A stretch of DNA of 64,000 nucleotides from the NCBI GenBank assembly GCA_004352715.1, contig SCFE01000047.1, positions 1,701,424-1,765,423 of the forward strand, read 5' to 3'. The notes beneath the pieces were generated by a model, which had not been told where the DNA came from, made no database searches, and saw only the letters and a list, made by a program, of their open reading frames with translations. This document shows, piece after piece, positions 20,410 to 33,145 of this stretch; within the stretch, counting starts at the first letter, position 1, and each line of letters begins with the position of its first letter. Source of the stretch: Hofstenia miamia. Taxonomy: Eukaryota; Xenacoelomorpha; Acoela. Made by a program: the position numbers and the translations under genes.

Positions 20410-20420
20410 GACTGCAATAG
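20410..20420 (+). repeat. 11-bp direct repeat, right copy
   Basis: GACTGCAATAG, target-site duplication of the 345-bp insertion. Confidence 0.85.
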
Positions 20421-20679
20421 ACATTTCTCACACTTTTTGATAACATTGATCACAGCAGCTTGTATACCAATGGTGACATAGCAGGCTTTGAACATATTTT
20501 CAGTTTGAATAATGCTGAGGTGTCCATAGTCATGTAATTTCCATTAAAGGTCTCATTGAAAGTATTCAGGGACTGTAAGGCAGTTGACACTGCTCTTCAT
20601 ATACAACAAGGCTTCAGCATTGATCTTCTAATTGTACCAATCAAAGTATTGGGTTGTGATCAGGCTGAGTGTTGTTGAA

Positions 20680-21400
20680 GGCTATTCAATTTTCATCATG
20701 ATTTTGCAAAGGATCTTGTCATGGGGCTGGTACTTAATTTTTGTATGAATGGTAATTTCTTCTTTTATCATAATCAATAAAACAGGCCTGCTTTGGTGGT
20801 CAGCATTAATTTCCAGAAGGAGATCATACTCTATGGTCAGGATGAAACTGAACTTGATTCTTTCCCCACTTGGCTTCTTCAAATCTTGCTCATAGCTGGC
20901 AATGCCATCCAATAATCAGCATTTAAATGAAGGTCACCAGGACAGTACTTTATTGAAAACAAAAAGTCATTCAAATTCTCTATCCAGCATTAGCCAGGCT
21001 AAGGCACTATTATCTGTTCTCACCCCAAATAGTCTGCTGAGAATAAAGTAATGGAATTTATTTAGAGACTCAACTAGGGTGAGCATTTCACATTTTGTAG
21101 CTTCATAATTTACATCTGAGGACTTAAATTTCCAACTGAAGTACTGTACCAGCTCTCTACCTCATCTTTAATTTGACTCAGTACCCTGCTGACAGCCATA
21201 TTGCTGGCATCAATCACAAAGGGCTTCTCATAGTCAGTATTATTTAAACTTGGAATCTTTTTCAATTCTTGTTTGACACAGTCAAGCTCCTCTTGCTCTT
21301 GCCATGTCCATTGGCATTTTTCTTCAAGATTCAAGATATATACTTCATTTTAGCAGCTAGTTCAGGGATAAACATCCTGTAGTAGTTCAGGAAACCTATC
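20680..21400 (-). pseudogene. retrotransposon RNase H region, decayed
   Basis: The segment before the RNase H core (FLNYYRMFIPELAAK), a KKIPSLNNTDYEKPFVIDAS stretch with the first catalytic Asp, and a following SRVLSQI match the Ty3/gypsy connection/RNase H region. The later part is broken. Confidence 0.65.
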
Positions 21401-22140
21401 AACTGTTGTATATCTTTCCTTATTCTTGGTGTTTCAATTTTATCTAGGAAATCCTTTGATTATTTTTTATTGATATCTTGCTATGCCTAATTATACATCC
21501 ACAGAAAACCACTTGAGGTTGCACCAGGGAGCACTTGTTGCCATTTACCTTCAACCCAACACTACTCAGCAAGTCTAGGGTTCAGTGGAGTTTCTCCAGA
21601 TTTTCTTCAAAGGTATCACTTGGTATGAGAATGTCATCAATATAGGCTGAGATTCCACATTCAAGTACATTAGCTCCATATTTTCGTACCTTGGATACAT
21701 AATGCTGAAAAGTGGCAGGAGTGTTGAACAGGCCAAAAGCCATATATTTCCATTCAAAAGGCCTGTAAGGCAAGATGAAGGCAGTTTTTGGGATATCCAA
21801 CAGTCACATAGGCACTTGCTAATAACCTTTGCAAAAGTTGAGGCATGAGAAAAATCCATAGATCTTTGATGTGTGGAAGAGGGTATGTATCTTTTACTAT
21901 AATGTCATTTAACTTTCTGTAATCAATACACAGTCAGTATTTCTCTCCCTGATGGATGAAAACAGTATACACTGCATATGGGCTATTGCTAGCCTGAATT
22001 ATGCCACTGTTGATTAAGTCATACAAGATCTTTTTGTATTCTTTCTTTAAATTCTCAGGTACCCTTCTTACTGGGAGACAAATAGGTTTGTCAGTAGTCA
22101 TCTCTATAGCATGTTATTCACCAACTTTTTGACGTACACT
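21400..22140 (-). pseudogene. retrotransposon reverse transcriptase region, decayed
   Basis: Blocks in order on the minus strand: CIDYRKLNDIIVKDTYPLPH, PKTAFILPYRPFEWKYMAFG, FNTPATFQHYVSK, and ISAYIDDILIPSDTFEENL with the Y-I-D-D catalytic motif. These are the Ty3/gypsy reverse-transcriptase blocks. They are spread over different frames, so the frame is broken several times. Confidence 0.85.
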
Positions 22141-22249
22141 TATTGACCCATAATTGAAGACGCTGCTGTGCTGGTGCAGCAAGGTTGTGAATGCACTCCT
22201 TTCTTTTGAGTCCAGATGTTGATGGGACTCAGGTGACACACATGGGGTC

Positions 22250-22755
22250 CTAATTGCTGCTCATTGAGATCATGGATAGCAGTGAAAACAGGTACACAAG
22301 AATTGGCAATTGCACAGTTACACAGGTACAGAGTCTTCCAAAGTGAAGAGTATTTCTTTGTCTTGCACTGCCATCAATTGTGTAGGGTTCTCTATCCTTA
22401 ATGTACATGGTATTAGTGCCATAATCAATTACACAATTATTTTGTTCAAGGAAATCACTTCCCAAAATCAGATATTATGGGAGTGGCTGATTGAAAGTAT
22501 CATGACAATTAGATCAACATTAAAGAGTTCTTTGTTAATTCGTAACTCCAGATTTTTAACTTTTCCCTTCAATGGGATATTTCTTCCAGAGGCATCAATG
22601 AGTTTAACTGACACAGTGGTGGCATTGTTCCAAGTTAAGAAGAGTAAGTAATTTTTTATGCAGAGGCTCCTGTGTTGACATTTGCAAACACTATGCTCCC
22701 ATTGACCTCAACAGGGATGACATTCTTTCTCATCAGGCTGGTGAGCTTTTTTATA
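22250..22755 (-). pseudogene. retrotransposon aspartic protease region, decayed
   Basis: VEVNGSIVFANVNTGAS matches the protease active-site block, but the catalytic D of D-T-G is N here (VNTGAS). LGSDFLEQNNCVIDY matches the C-terminal LG.DFL.....ID block of Ty3/gypsy proteases. Stops lie between the two. Confidence 0.7.
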
Positions 22756-22764
22756 ATTAAATCT

Positions 22765-23980
22765 CAGATATTGTTTTCATTCTTAATGCATTTTGCAATA
22801 TTATTTCTAGTTTTATTAGTTATAATTTCTTTTAAAAACGTAATCAATTTTATTTTAACAAATTGCTATCCGATGTTATTAATTATATAATTATCACAAA
22901 TAAAAATGTCGTTTGTTTGTTATGTGTTTTATATTGTGCTGTATCACCTCATTTGACTTGCTTATTAATCATTATTTAGATACTGCCGTGTGAAATTCAT
23001 TACGTGCAAATACACATTGCGTATGTTTTCTACACCATTCCCATCCCAACATGAAGTTAATACGAATATTATCATCGTCCATTTAATTGTAGATGAATCG
23101 TTATATGAACTTTGTCATTATTTGTTAATGCATTTTTAAATTTTCATTGTAAATATATTTATTATTTATAAATGTTGATTTTCTCTGTATGGTAGAGTAT
23201 GCGTCTGCGGAAGCATGTATATATATATATAATTTTGAAAATTGTTTATTTAATGTACATAAAAAAATTGTTACATTTTAACAATACATTGCAACAATTC
23301 TACTTTCATGAGATTTTGAAAATTGTGTATAAAAAATTTAGGTATTATGGAAAAGAAAATTATTTATTTGCAAAACTTAATACAGGTTTTCCCACTAACG
23401 ACTTATTATGATAGTGTGATATAGTATCCGAATAATCAGCTAGCTTTGTCATGTATATTAAGAAAAATAGATCTGTGCAAACAAATAAATATCCAAACTA
23501 AGTTGGCCCCCGTAAATATCACAAAATTTGTAAAGTACATGTTTATGAATCAACACAGAATGACTATGCAATTTTCATGACGACATTGCAACACCCCGTC
23601 AATATCCAAGACCTAACATAGGGAATGAGTCAGAGTGAGACAGACGGGTTACGACCAATCAGAAAAAAGTGAGATCTCTTACGAGTTTCCTTAAATACTG
23701 ACATCATTGTCGCATTTAAAGCAAAACGAAAAGCTGATAATTTTTTTAATTTTTTAAATTCAATTTATATTTGATCATGAAATTGCTGGCAGTTCGAAGT
23801 TTCTGGACATAGCAATATCAATGAATAAAACTGAAAACATTACAAATTGTATCAATAATCTATAACTCCAGTAAAAAAAATGAGAAACAGAATTTTTTTC
23901 AATCTCTTTGGAACAAAAATACGCACAGTAATACAATTTATATCAATCAATAGCAAATTATGCTTTCTATAAATTTATGT
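22765..23980. other. intergenic, AT-rich, no recognisable gene
   Basis: A sharp drop in G+C marks the edge of the retrotransposon. The rest shows only short frames and a (TA)5 tract near 23219. Confidence 0.55.
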
Positions 23981-23989
23981 AAAAGAAAT

Positions 23990-24715
23990 TAGACAACCTT
24001 GCCTCCGAAGCGTACACATTTCAAAAATTTTTCTCTAATTAAGTTCATCAAGTTCTGTATTCTTGGGGTAAATTTTTCTTTGGACTCTAGCAAATATTGC
24101 ATTAGATTTTGAATATTATTTTGGATTTTTTTTCCACATCGTCGTTCATGATCCCCAAAATATTTTCTAAATGTTGGCAGGCAATGGCAAAATTCGTAGA
24201 TTTTTTTCTTTGAAGAAATTTTGGGTATGTCTTCAAGTATGGGGGATTAAATTATCTGCAGTACCTCCTTCCAGAATTTTTCAGGTAAAAGCTTTATAGC
24301 TCAAAGCACCCCTAACCATGAATTTATGGGAAAAGTTTGCAGTTGGTTTGTGAGGTGCTTTGGTTTTGGTAGACCAATGAGAAATATTGTTTCTACGCAG
24401 TTGAAACATGCACTCATCGGTTATGAAAACATTTCTGCGAAAAATCCATCCAGTGACCATGTTTCACAGAAGCTAACCTTTCTTCTTTATGTTCTTTATG
24501 TGTTTGTGTCAATAGTGGCACTTTTTTCGCAGGTTTTTTATACAGATCCCTGCCTTTGAAAATACTCGGTATATTGTCGATGTTGAGAAATCTTTGTTAT
24601 GGGTTTCTTGAAAATTTGAATTCAAATGAACGGATGATTTTAGTAGTTTTTGTAAAGCAATTTTGACAAAACTTCTCCTATCATTTTCAGTCAATTGCAA
24701 TAAACTTTTTGAAGT
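23990..24715 (-). pseudogene. Tc1/mariner-type transposase, decayed
   Basis: In order on the minus strand: an HTH-like segment LTENDRRSFVKIALQKL with FSTSTIYRVFSKAGI (the S.STI.R.L...G. block of Tc1 transposases), then ITDECMFQLRRNN (first catalytic Asp in the DE..F block), a HKFMVRGALSYKAFT segment (KFMVWGA.S..G block), and GIMNDDVEKKS (the ENIWG.MK..V block). Stops and frameshifts interrupt it. I did not find terminal inverted repeats. Confidence 0.7.
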
Positions 24716-24742
24716 TTCTTTAGAGTGTTTTTGGGTTTATAC

Positions 24743-25185
24743 TAGAGCTGTGCGGTTAAGAGCATTTCATGACCTTAACCTAACCGTTGTTTTTTTCTAA
24801 CTGTAATCGCCCGCAAACTACTTTTTTGTAAGTCTAACAGCCCGTAACCACCCTAGATGATTTAAAACGCAAAACAAAATATTTTAATATTATTTTCAAA
24901 AAGAATGACAAAAATGTAAGAAGTCTTTCAAACAAAATTTATGGAAGGCTTCTTTCGACTGATCGAATAACAATCAGTTCATTGGCGTGATCTGCGTCAA
25001 AAGAAGTGCGTTTGCATGTGATGGTGTTGCCTGCATCGCTTTGCTGACCTTTCACTTTTATTTTGAGCAGCGAGGATTCCCAAGTATGAAAGTACAATTT
25101 GAGACATTGTTGGAAGTATAGAACCCATGCAGTTTCACCATTCCAGTGGGTCAGTATCAGTCCTTTTTTGGATAATGACATGAAT
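24743..25185 (-). pseudogene. hAT-type transposase C-terminal fragment with terminal motif
   Basis: An 80-codon frame (25181-24939) ends in KRTSFDADHANELIVIRSV, resembling the C-terminal tail of hAT transposases (KR..L.P.....L..L). About 190 nt further along lies TAGAGCTGTGCGG at 24743, a terminus of the hAT type. A related terminus TAGAGCTGGGCG occurs at 62060. The dimerisation block itself is not clear here, so the family call rests on tail plus terminus. Confidence 0.5.
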
Positions 25186-25269
25186 TTAAAAATTTTTTCT
25201 GATTTTTTTACCGGAGCTGTACAAACAGATATTTATAAGCTGTTCAATTCATACTGTAATGAAGTTTAA

Positions 25270-25844
25270 AAGAAAAATACCGTTGAGTGTCTAATAGATA
25301 GAACATTCACAAGCGCTCAAATTATGAAAATTTATCAAAAGAGCCTACACAAACGTATTAATGATCTTATGAAAATGGCTATCCACAAAATTCAATTAAC
25401 AAAGTGATTAATGCAAAATTTAAATACAATAATAACATACAACGAAGTAATATAGAAAAAACAAAATATTTTGGACGTTACCTTATATCAAAAAGTATGC
25501 TACAACATTAAAGAAACAACTCGATATGATAATCAAAGATCTACCATCATAAAAAATTTGTCCAATATTAACATCGATTAAGACTCAAGATATATTCACA
25601 AAAAAAGATAAAGTGCCAATTGATTTGTCTTCTGGACTCATCTATATTTGCAACTGTGATGAATGCAATTATTCATTCATCGATGAGACCAGACGAAATT
25701 TAAGTACGAGAATTGAAGAGCACCTTAATTTTTAATTACGAAATATTTTTTAAATTCACACTCACCAAAAAGAAATAATTATAAAATATTAATTAATCAC
25801 CGTGAAATTTTTGGAAAGAACAAGCAAAAAGACATCAGCAAACG

Positions 25845-25846
<2 letters not shown>
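25270..25846 (+). pseudogene. Penelope-like retroelement: linker and GIY-YIG endonuclease region
   Basis: Broken plus-strand frames give VECLIDRTFTSAQIM, LMKMAIHKIQL/INKVINAKF, TKYFGRYLISKSML, then SIKTQDIFTKKDKVPIDLSS and LIYICNCDECNYSFIDETRR followed by NLSTRIEEHL. The last block is the GIY-YIG endonuclease of Penelope-like elements (VY.I.C..C...YIGET.R.L..RI.EH), with Y-I-G changed to F-I-D here. The tail [19 protein letters not shown] resembles the two other tails in the window. The reverse-transcriptase core is missing, so the copy is 5' truncated. Confidence 0.8.

Positions 25847-25847
<1 letters not shown>

Positions 25848-25875
<28 letters not shown>
25848..25875. repeat. (TA)n microsatellite
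   Basis: TA array directly after the Penelope-like coding tail. Confidence 0.95.
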
Positions 25876-25879
<4 letters not shown>

Positions 25880-26610
25880 TATTTTCAGAGACTACCAATA
25901 GCTCGATTTTATAAAATACGTGGATTAGAACAAATGCTAAAAAAACGAACAGAAATATTCAATTTTGCATTGCTTTTTTGATTTCCTCTTTAACAAGAAT
26001 CTCTTTCTATTTTTATTTTGCTTTAATTCTTTAGTAATAAATTGTTTATAGCTTTTACTATCTGTGCATTTCTGTTAACTTCATTATTAAATCATAATCC
26101 TTGCTTGGAAATTGGTGTTAATAATATTCAAATTCAATTTTCCAGAAAATTTTTGATTGGTTAAGCTTAAGATTGCATTAAAAAATATTTTTTATTTGTA
26201 ATGTCATTGTATTTTTCCCAAATAAATTGTTTGGATTTACTGAATTTTTTTTTAAAAAATTTTTATGCTTTGTACTGATTAAACTACCATATTGAATGGA
26301 ATTGATGCTAAGAATTTTTTCAATATCATTTATGTGTAAATTCAGTAATAAAGCTCCAAAATATGATCATCGTTAGTTCATTTGGTTTTTATCATTATAT
26401 TTGAATAATTGAAACATACAAATTAATTTTTATATATTTTTGGATTATTAGGATAAGGTTTCATTATTTTTTCTAATTAAGCACTTTCTGCTTTTGAAAA
26501 ATCATTTCAACAGGTAAATTTGTAGTAGAACTTAGACAAAGCAGAAAAGTGCCCTAAATATCTAGGAAAAGTATAATAAACAAAAGAAATTCAATTTATA
26601 TAGGAAACTG
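25880..26610. other. intergenic, no recognisable gene
   Basis: AT-rich spacer between the Penelope-like fragment and the 3' end of the TRPM gene. Nothing coding seen. Confidence 0.55.
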
Positions 26611-26615
26611 TAAGT

Positions 26616-29029
26616 CTAAGTGTCTTCACTTTTTTCAGTTTTGTAGTCGATCCACAGCAATAACGCAGTGAGGTCATTTATTCGAGTATTTAACTTAGAA
26701 ATAGTGTTTAAGTTATGCTTGGCCAATTTTTCAAGAGTGAGTATTGTTTGAAAGATTGAAGAAAATTCAAATTCCGCTGATTTTTCAAATTTGTCTTGTT
26801 TTTTTTCAAAGTATAAATATAGTCCTTTGGCTTCAAATTTCTTCAAATGAGGTGGGAATCCATGTACTACTTCATCGTAAATTACCCTTTGAAAACATCT
26901 ACACATCAATTTTGCTATTGCATAAATATAATATAAAACTACAAGAGGCCCAGCCAATGGAACCATTTCTTGAAAATTTCTTAGTAATTGGAATTTCTTT
27001 GCTTTCCAAACTAATTCCGTACGTTCTTCTACTTTGGAATATGTGTAACCAAACATAGCAATTACCATACTCAACAAGATTCCATTGCTAATTATCATAT
27101 ATACCATCAAGTAAGCCATATAAATATTATTTCTTTCATTTTTATCGAATCCATAATCATCTGAGAACAAAGAGCCATACACCCTAAAATAAGGGTAAAA
27201 TATTGCTTCGTTTAAAATTTTCAAAGGTTTCACTTTTGTTCCCACTGTTTGCGGACTAATGTATCTTAAAACGTATCCTGAAAACCCAAAAAGTATCATA
27301 AAAAACACCAGAAGTACTATGAAAACAATCATGTCCGAAAACATTTTCGTAATAGTTACAACTTTTGGACCCAAACGTGAACTTATGTAGTAAAAATGGA
27401 GAATTCGAAGTGCAAAGAAAATTAATGAAAATGCTAGAAACATCTGAGACCATGATTGTGAACAATAATTCGATTGAAATATATAAAAAAATCGGAGACT
27501 AGTTCCAATAATGTAGAATATTACTCCGAAAAGGACCAATGTATGCCAAAAATCAGAGAAAAAACTCTTAATTTTGTAAAATACGGAACCTTCTTCTGAT
27601 ATTAACAACTTAAATTCCTCAAGAATCAGGGCTACTACGAAACCTAATACTATATATTCAATCAAAACCAACTGTTTAAAGCAATAAAAATGCACAAGGA
27701 AAAGAGTGAAGAGCATTACCAATATTAAATGGACTACAAAAGATTGTATATATTTATTAATGGGACTGCTGTAAAATCTGAAGATGTTGCGCACGGCTCC
27801 ATGTTTCTTGCCAATATTATTATGTTTTAAAAATGGTATCATAATTGGAATGAAGAATGCCGTGATGACTGTAAGAGTAGAATTTTTTGAACTAAGACTT
27901 CCAAACCACAGCTTGATAAAGATATCTTGGAATGCTTCAGTTGCAAGAACCTTTTCACACTGTGAATATATAGCTAATTCAACAGAATTTATTCCAAAGA
28001 AACCTTGATCATTTGTGAGAAGCTGCAAAGTGTTTAGTTGACTTCGATCCCAACAATAATTAACTATTGCTACTGCATGCTCTTCATACGTATCGGCAAG
28101 TTGTAATAAATCACTGCGTAATTCAATGTCATCAATATTTTTGGTCAACTTCGTAAGAATCGTGCTTGCAAAAATAGCCGAATTTATAAAATCTTCGCCT
28201 TCAAGCCAAAAATATTGGATTGATTCTTTATTATGATGCATTAAACTTCGAAAAAATAATATAAAGTTGACATGAATGAATTTCTTTACCGTGCATTGAT
28301 GTAGAGGTGTGTATATTTTACCATTGAAATGATGATCCACTATTTGCACTATATTCCGTTTCTTCGATCCAATATCGTAGTTCCAAAAAAGTTCATCGAT
28401 TTGTGCATCAGTTATTGCCGTTGGTTTCGCACCGTAATCAATCATTAGTTTAACAAAATCTATATTAAATAACTTTATTGATTGCAACATCACTTCATTG
28501 AGGATATTTATAGGATACTTGTGAGTTGTTAACATTTGACGAGCTGTGCCCACCAAATTCAGACTAAGCGCTTTCAATATTTGATTAGTAATGTCATTTT
28601 CAGTTTTGAGTAATCCTTTTAAAATAGCATTTTCTACACCAGTACAAACATTCTTCTCTAGTTTGTGAATAACAATAAATGCTTTATATTCTAAGACAGA
28701 CATAATATCAGCTTCTATTCCAGCTTGATAAGAATCTCGACTTTCATTAAGTAAGCTACGTATCTTCAAATGAAGTTCCTTCTTGAAGTTTTCTGCTCTG
28801 ACTTCCTCTTTAGCCCTGTATGCATACGCGACTAAGTCAGCAGCCCCACCACTACCTTCAAGAATAACACATGGGGTATTGGTTTGAAGAGAAAATTTCA
28901 TCATTTCTATAGTAAACATATCTCCGCCCACACACAAAGTTAATACATTGATGGTAGTCGGTAAACTAGCAATTTTTGTTTCAAATGCAATACGAAATTC
29001 AATGTCCCCTCCGTAATTGTCACATCTAC
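26616..29029 (-). CDS. TRPM channel exon 5: second half of N-region, all membrane segments, C-terminus
   Basis: A single 2414-bp exon after acceptor TGCATTTAG. It begins with two bases completing Gly of VDDG, then RCDNYGGDIEFR. It holds everything from the later SLOG segment through the pore to the stop at 26616. An open frame extends ten bases upstream into the intron, but the splice phase shows the exon starts at 29029. Such a long channel exon without introns contrasts with the short exons upstream. Confidence 0.9.
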
Positions 29030-30495
29030 CTAAATGCAAAATTGAATTTTATAGGAATTAAATAACAAAACTAACTTTTATATGTCTAAGTTACAGCAAT
29101 TTAATTATTAAACATTTGTTAACGTTTATACAGAATGTATTCAACTTAGTTTTAGCAGAACTAAAGCGTGTCGAATTTGATATAAAACATCAATTAGCCT
29201 GCTAAGAGTTTATTATTTTTTAAAAATATTTTTGAAAATCTTCAAATTACGAAATTAACTTCGTAAATTTGAATGGAGCTTAATAATACACAATCAATAG
29301 TTGAAATTTAGCGATTTTAACGTTATATATTCTGACATTGATTCTAAGAGCAAAACTAGGTGATCCTTTTGAAATATTTATCCAGTGGATTTAAGTTATT
29401 GATTCTTATCAATGAATCTATTAAGAAAATTCACAGGTAATTAAGTGCTCTTGTAAACCATTAAACCATCCATTTGTCCATAATAAAGTTCTTAATTAAG
29501 CACAACACAAAATAAAAACATTAACTAAATAATAAAGTCATTTAAACTAACGAACTCCATCATTTCCAACTGCTATAAAGCCAATGTTAAATATATTTCA
29601 GAAATAATGATTACATAACAGTTTCTGAAAACTAAAAGTTGATAGAGTTGATATGAAGAATATTTGTGCAAAGTTTAATTTCGATATCCCATTCAGAGTT
29701 AGATGGGGAGAGAAGAGGAGAGGAGAGGAAATCCTCTCCCCCTAGGCATGAAGAACCCAAAAAAGCCACAATTCAATAGGATTAATATGATCTATAAAAA
29801 TTAGGAAAACATATTCCTAAGTTTAGTGCGCGAACAATACCATGATGATAATCTAATATTAATGGAGTCATTTGAAATTCCTGACAATTTAAGGTTTGCA
29901 AAGTTTACACAAAATTAAGAGTACCGTAGCAAATATTGTTCCAATTCTCTTTGAAATTAGTTAGTTTGAAATTTAAATACATTTTCTATACAATTCGCAT
30001 GATGCTGTAGAAGTCCTGACTTGGTCAAATTTACATGTGCAAGCCACAGAAATTTTTAACAAATTTTGACATTTTATAGAAAATTGGGGTTGGTTGCAAT
30101 TATAATAGAAACAGACAATTAATAAATGTTAAAATTTTAGAGTTAAAACTTTGTTTATTACAACGAAATTAAGCATATTTATAATTAGATTTGGAAAGAA
30201 AAATGCTATAGAAAATATCTTACCATCATCCACAAGTAGAAAATAGTTGTGTTTAGGATTCAAAGGTAAACTTTCGTACAACCCACCACCGAATTCACCT
30301 TCATAATCAGCAGGAAAACTTCCCTTGCTGTCACTCATAACCAGGAAATCCCTGTTACTAATAACACTCCATGGAGTTATGCCAAGGAGAACATAGCTGT
30401 TTAGATCATTTATTTCCTAAAAATATGTGTAAACATTAAATTACTGATTATAACTTCGAATTGCAAAGCATTTATATGCAGCCATGAATTTTTAA

Positions 30496-30530
<35 letters not shown>

Positions 30531-30723
30531 GTAAATATTTTTTGAAAGCCTCATCATGACCGCGTTTCCAAACAAAAATCTTTGAAATTTGGCAGGGCAG
30601 TGTTTTTTTGAAATTTTTACAGGATTGAAATATTCTTAGTCTTTCAATTCAGTCATTTTTTATTGGAATGTACATAAAATGGCTATAAAATGTTTAGAAA
30701 CTCAAACAAAGCCACTCAATGTA

Positions 30724-30773
<50 letters not shown>

Positions 30774-30964
30774 TATTTGAAATTAGAACCAAATTATAAA
30801 CATATATATATATATATAGGGTTTCCAGGAAATATAAATAATTATCCCAAAAATATAAATAACGTTCCCAAAAATCTATATAAAGATCCCAAANGTTTTT
30901 TAAAAACCTCATCATGACCGCGTTTCCAAACATAAATCTTTGAAATTTTGCAGGGTAGTGTCCC

Positions 30965-31000
<36 letters not shown>

Positions 31001-32743
31001 TTTAAGGAACACAAATCTTTCATCTTTTAAAATATATTAAGAATTCACAGAATTAAATGTGACGGCATTAGATTTCAAATTTATGAGGATTTGGGAATAA
31101 GATCCATTTTTTCATTGTTCCACTCTTTGATGAAATGGAAATTCTTCTAACAGAATTTAAAAAATTTTCCTTCTTCAAGTTAGCAATTCTGTATAGTGTT
31201 TATCACAATATTCTAATGTAAGAAATGAAGTATTTAGAAAGCATCAGAATATGCTAAATTCTTCTGTAGGATTTCTACTATTTTTCCAAAAAATGCTGAA
31301 TTACCCAGAAGTTTGAGGAAATTCCAATATTTACTATGATGTTCGTAATAGTCTAAATCACAAACAATTCTGCAAATATCTCATGCAATTGCTAAAAGTA
31401 TGATTTACGAAAAGTAGGAGAATTTTTCTGTGAACTTTAAAGTTGTAAAAGACATACTTTGTAATCACACACCGCATCTCCAACAATTTTTGCAATGCCA
31501 CTATCAATTCCAGATGTTAGAATCCAAGCATTTTTTCCAATTGCCATCTCAGTTATTCCACTATGTATGGCCACACGTTGGTTCTTGTTAAGACCACTAA
31601 GAGATTTGGTTGTTCCTATGACAGAAAGAACAAATTGGGGTGGTTCCAGTTTCCAAAACTCAAACATTAGTTTTAGCAATTCTTCCATATCACTGTCATT
31701 TGCTAGTCTTAAATATCTTGAATATTCTTCGACTCTCCAGCTTGTAAACCGAATAATTCCGTGACCATTTGTGGGAACATGACTAAATATTATTTCTTAG
31801 ATTGTAGTGTATATTAATAAAAATTTATATATTCATGATTCAACCACATTACATTGGCATTAACAAATTGATGTCTACTAAGTTAAGCATAAGTTTATTA
31901 GACAGTGAATTTTTGTTATTGGCATGCCTCTTGTTAATATTGTCATCTAATTGCATTGGTACGAATGGTATTTCCAATTATTGTGAATTGTTTTTCCATG
32001 TAGAGTGAAATTATTGATTCATAATGAGAGTCCTCAATATTGTTTTTTTCAGTTTGAAATTCATGTGCATTTTTCAAAATTGATTTTAAATAGATTTTGT
32101 TATCACTCAAAGACTTAGGAATAGCTGTGCTGATTTCAAGCGCGTATCTAACTAGGGAGGCATTAGGTTGAGATAGATAAATAACTGAAAAATTAATACA
32201 AAAAGGTCATTCCTACGTATAGATATTTGGGTTAAATTTAGAATTACGCTCAATTTATTGCCAAACTTATCCTGTTTTATGTTGTGATATATAAATAATC
32301 TCATATCCAACCGCTAAAACATTTGTTACGTTTCTACATTTATGCCAAACTTTTGACATATGTACATGTGCATGCACTTATTAATAGAATTATGCTAGAA
32401 ACGAAACAAAATTTATAGAAATATGAATATAAAATTATCAAAATAAAAAACAAAGTCAAAATGTTCGCCAATTATTACATTTAATTTAATTTGTACGTTC
32501 TTTATGTATATGCAACAGCGTTTGTTAGGAAGAATTTCATTACTATAGTTTGTTGCGATTCATTATGTTTATATAATGAAATATTTTAGCAGACTGACGT
32601 ATTTTAAATAATTACTCAATAGGGAAAATATCTGTAAAATTGCAATTGTCTGTTGCGTTTGATATTAAACATTGTTCTTATCGACAAATAAAATATTCCA
32701 TTTATTCCTTCTTTGTCAGAGACTTTAGGTATTGCTTAAGAAA

Positions 32744-32780
<37 letters not shown>

Positions 32781-33099
32781 TATATATATATATGGGGGTT
32801 ANGTGCGAGCAGTGAGTTCTATAACATTGAACATGATTACAGCTGCTTTGTTGTTGACAGTCTGACCTCGGAACTCGACATGTGTCTGGAAGAGAATTGA
32901 GCGATTGTACCAAGATTTTGATTTACCTGCATTTTGAGTTCCATTGAATGAATTCGACTTTTTTTGGAAACATTTTACTTAAAATAATTTAATCCGTTGG
33001 TATTTGCATTCCAAATCAATTGAAATTTTCTATTATTTAAATCATATATTTACTAAATGAGAGCAAATCAAAGTTGCATTGTTTTTTTGGGAAAATGTA

Positions 33100-33145
<46 letters not shown>

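Larger units (their letters stand above)
19690..20500 (-). pseudogene. retrotransposon integrase, split by an insertion
   Basis: The zinc-finger end (VIKKCEKCLLQS) lies at about 20.42-20.5 kb. The catalytic core lies at 20061-19690: EIMHIDLKQPSRDDNGYQYL (first Asp), VTDNSPQFKSTL (second Asp), then FRIAYHPESNGL (the Y.P..NG(Q) block with the Glu). A 345-bp foreign segment (20065-20409) separates the two, flanked by an 11-bp direct repeat. Confidence 0.8.
16950..22760 (-). mobile_element. Ty3/gypsy-type LTR retrotransposon, decayed
   Basis: Minus-strand pol modules appear in Ty3/gypsy order: protease (about 22.25-22.75 kb), reverse transcriptase (about 21.4-22.14), RNase H (about 20.7-21.4), integrase zinc finger (about 20.42-20.5), integrase core (19.69-20.06) and a GPY/F-type C-terminal module (about 19.2-19.3). 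Further frames down to about 17.0 kb follow pol. Gag and the 5' LTR are absent: the protease end abuts AT-rich DNA at about 22.76 kb. I could not define LTRs. The body is visibly richer in G+C than its flanks. Many frameshifts and stops show that this is an old, inactive copy. Confidence 0.85.

Noticed and set aside
26744-27058. 104-codon plus-strand frame
   Set aside because: Shadow of the TRPM coding exon on the opposite strand.
29030-29039. MHLG as the TRPM exon start
   Set aside because: The acceptor TGCATTTAG lies there and the splice phase with exon 30224-30416 restores the VDDG..YGG block; the Met is intronic.
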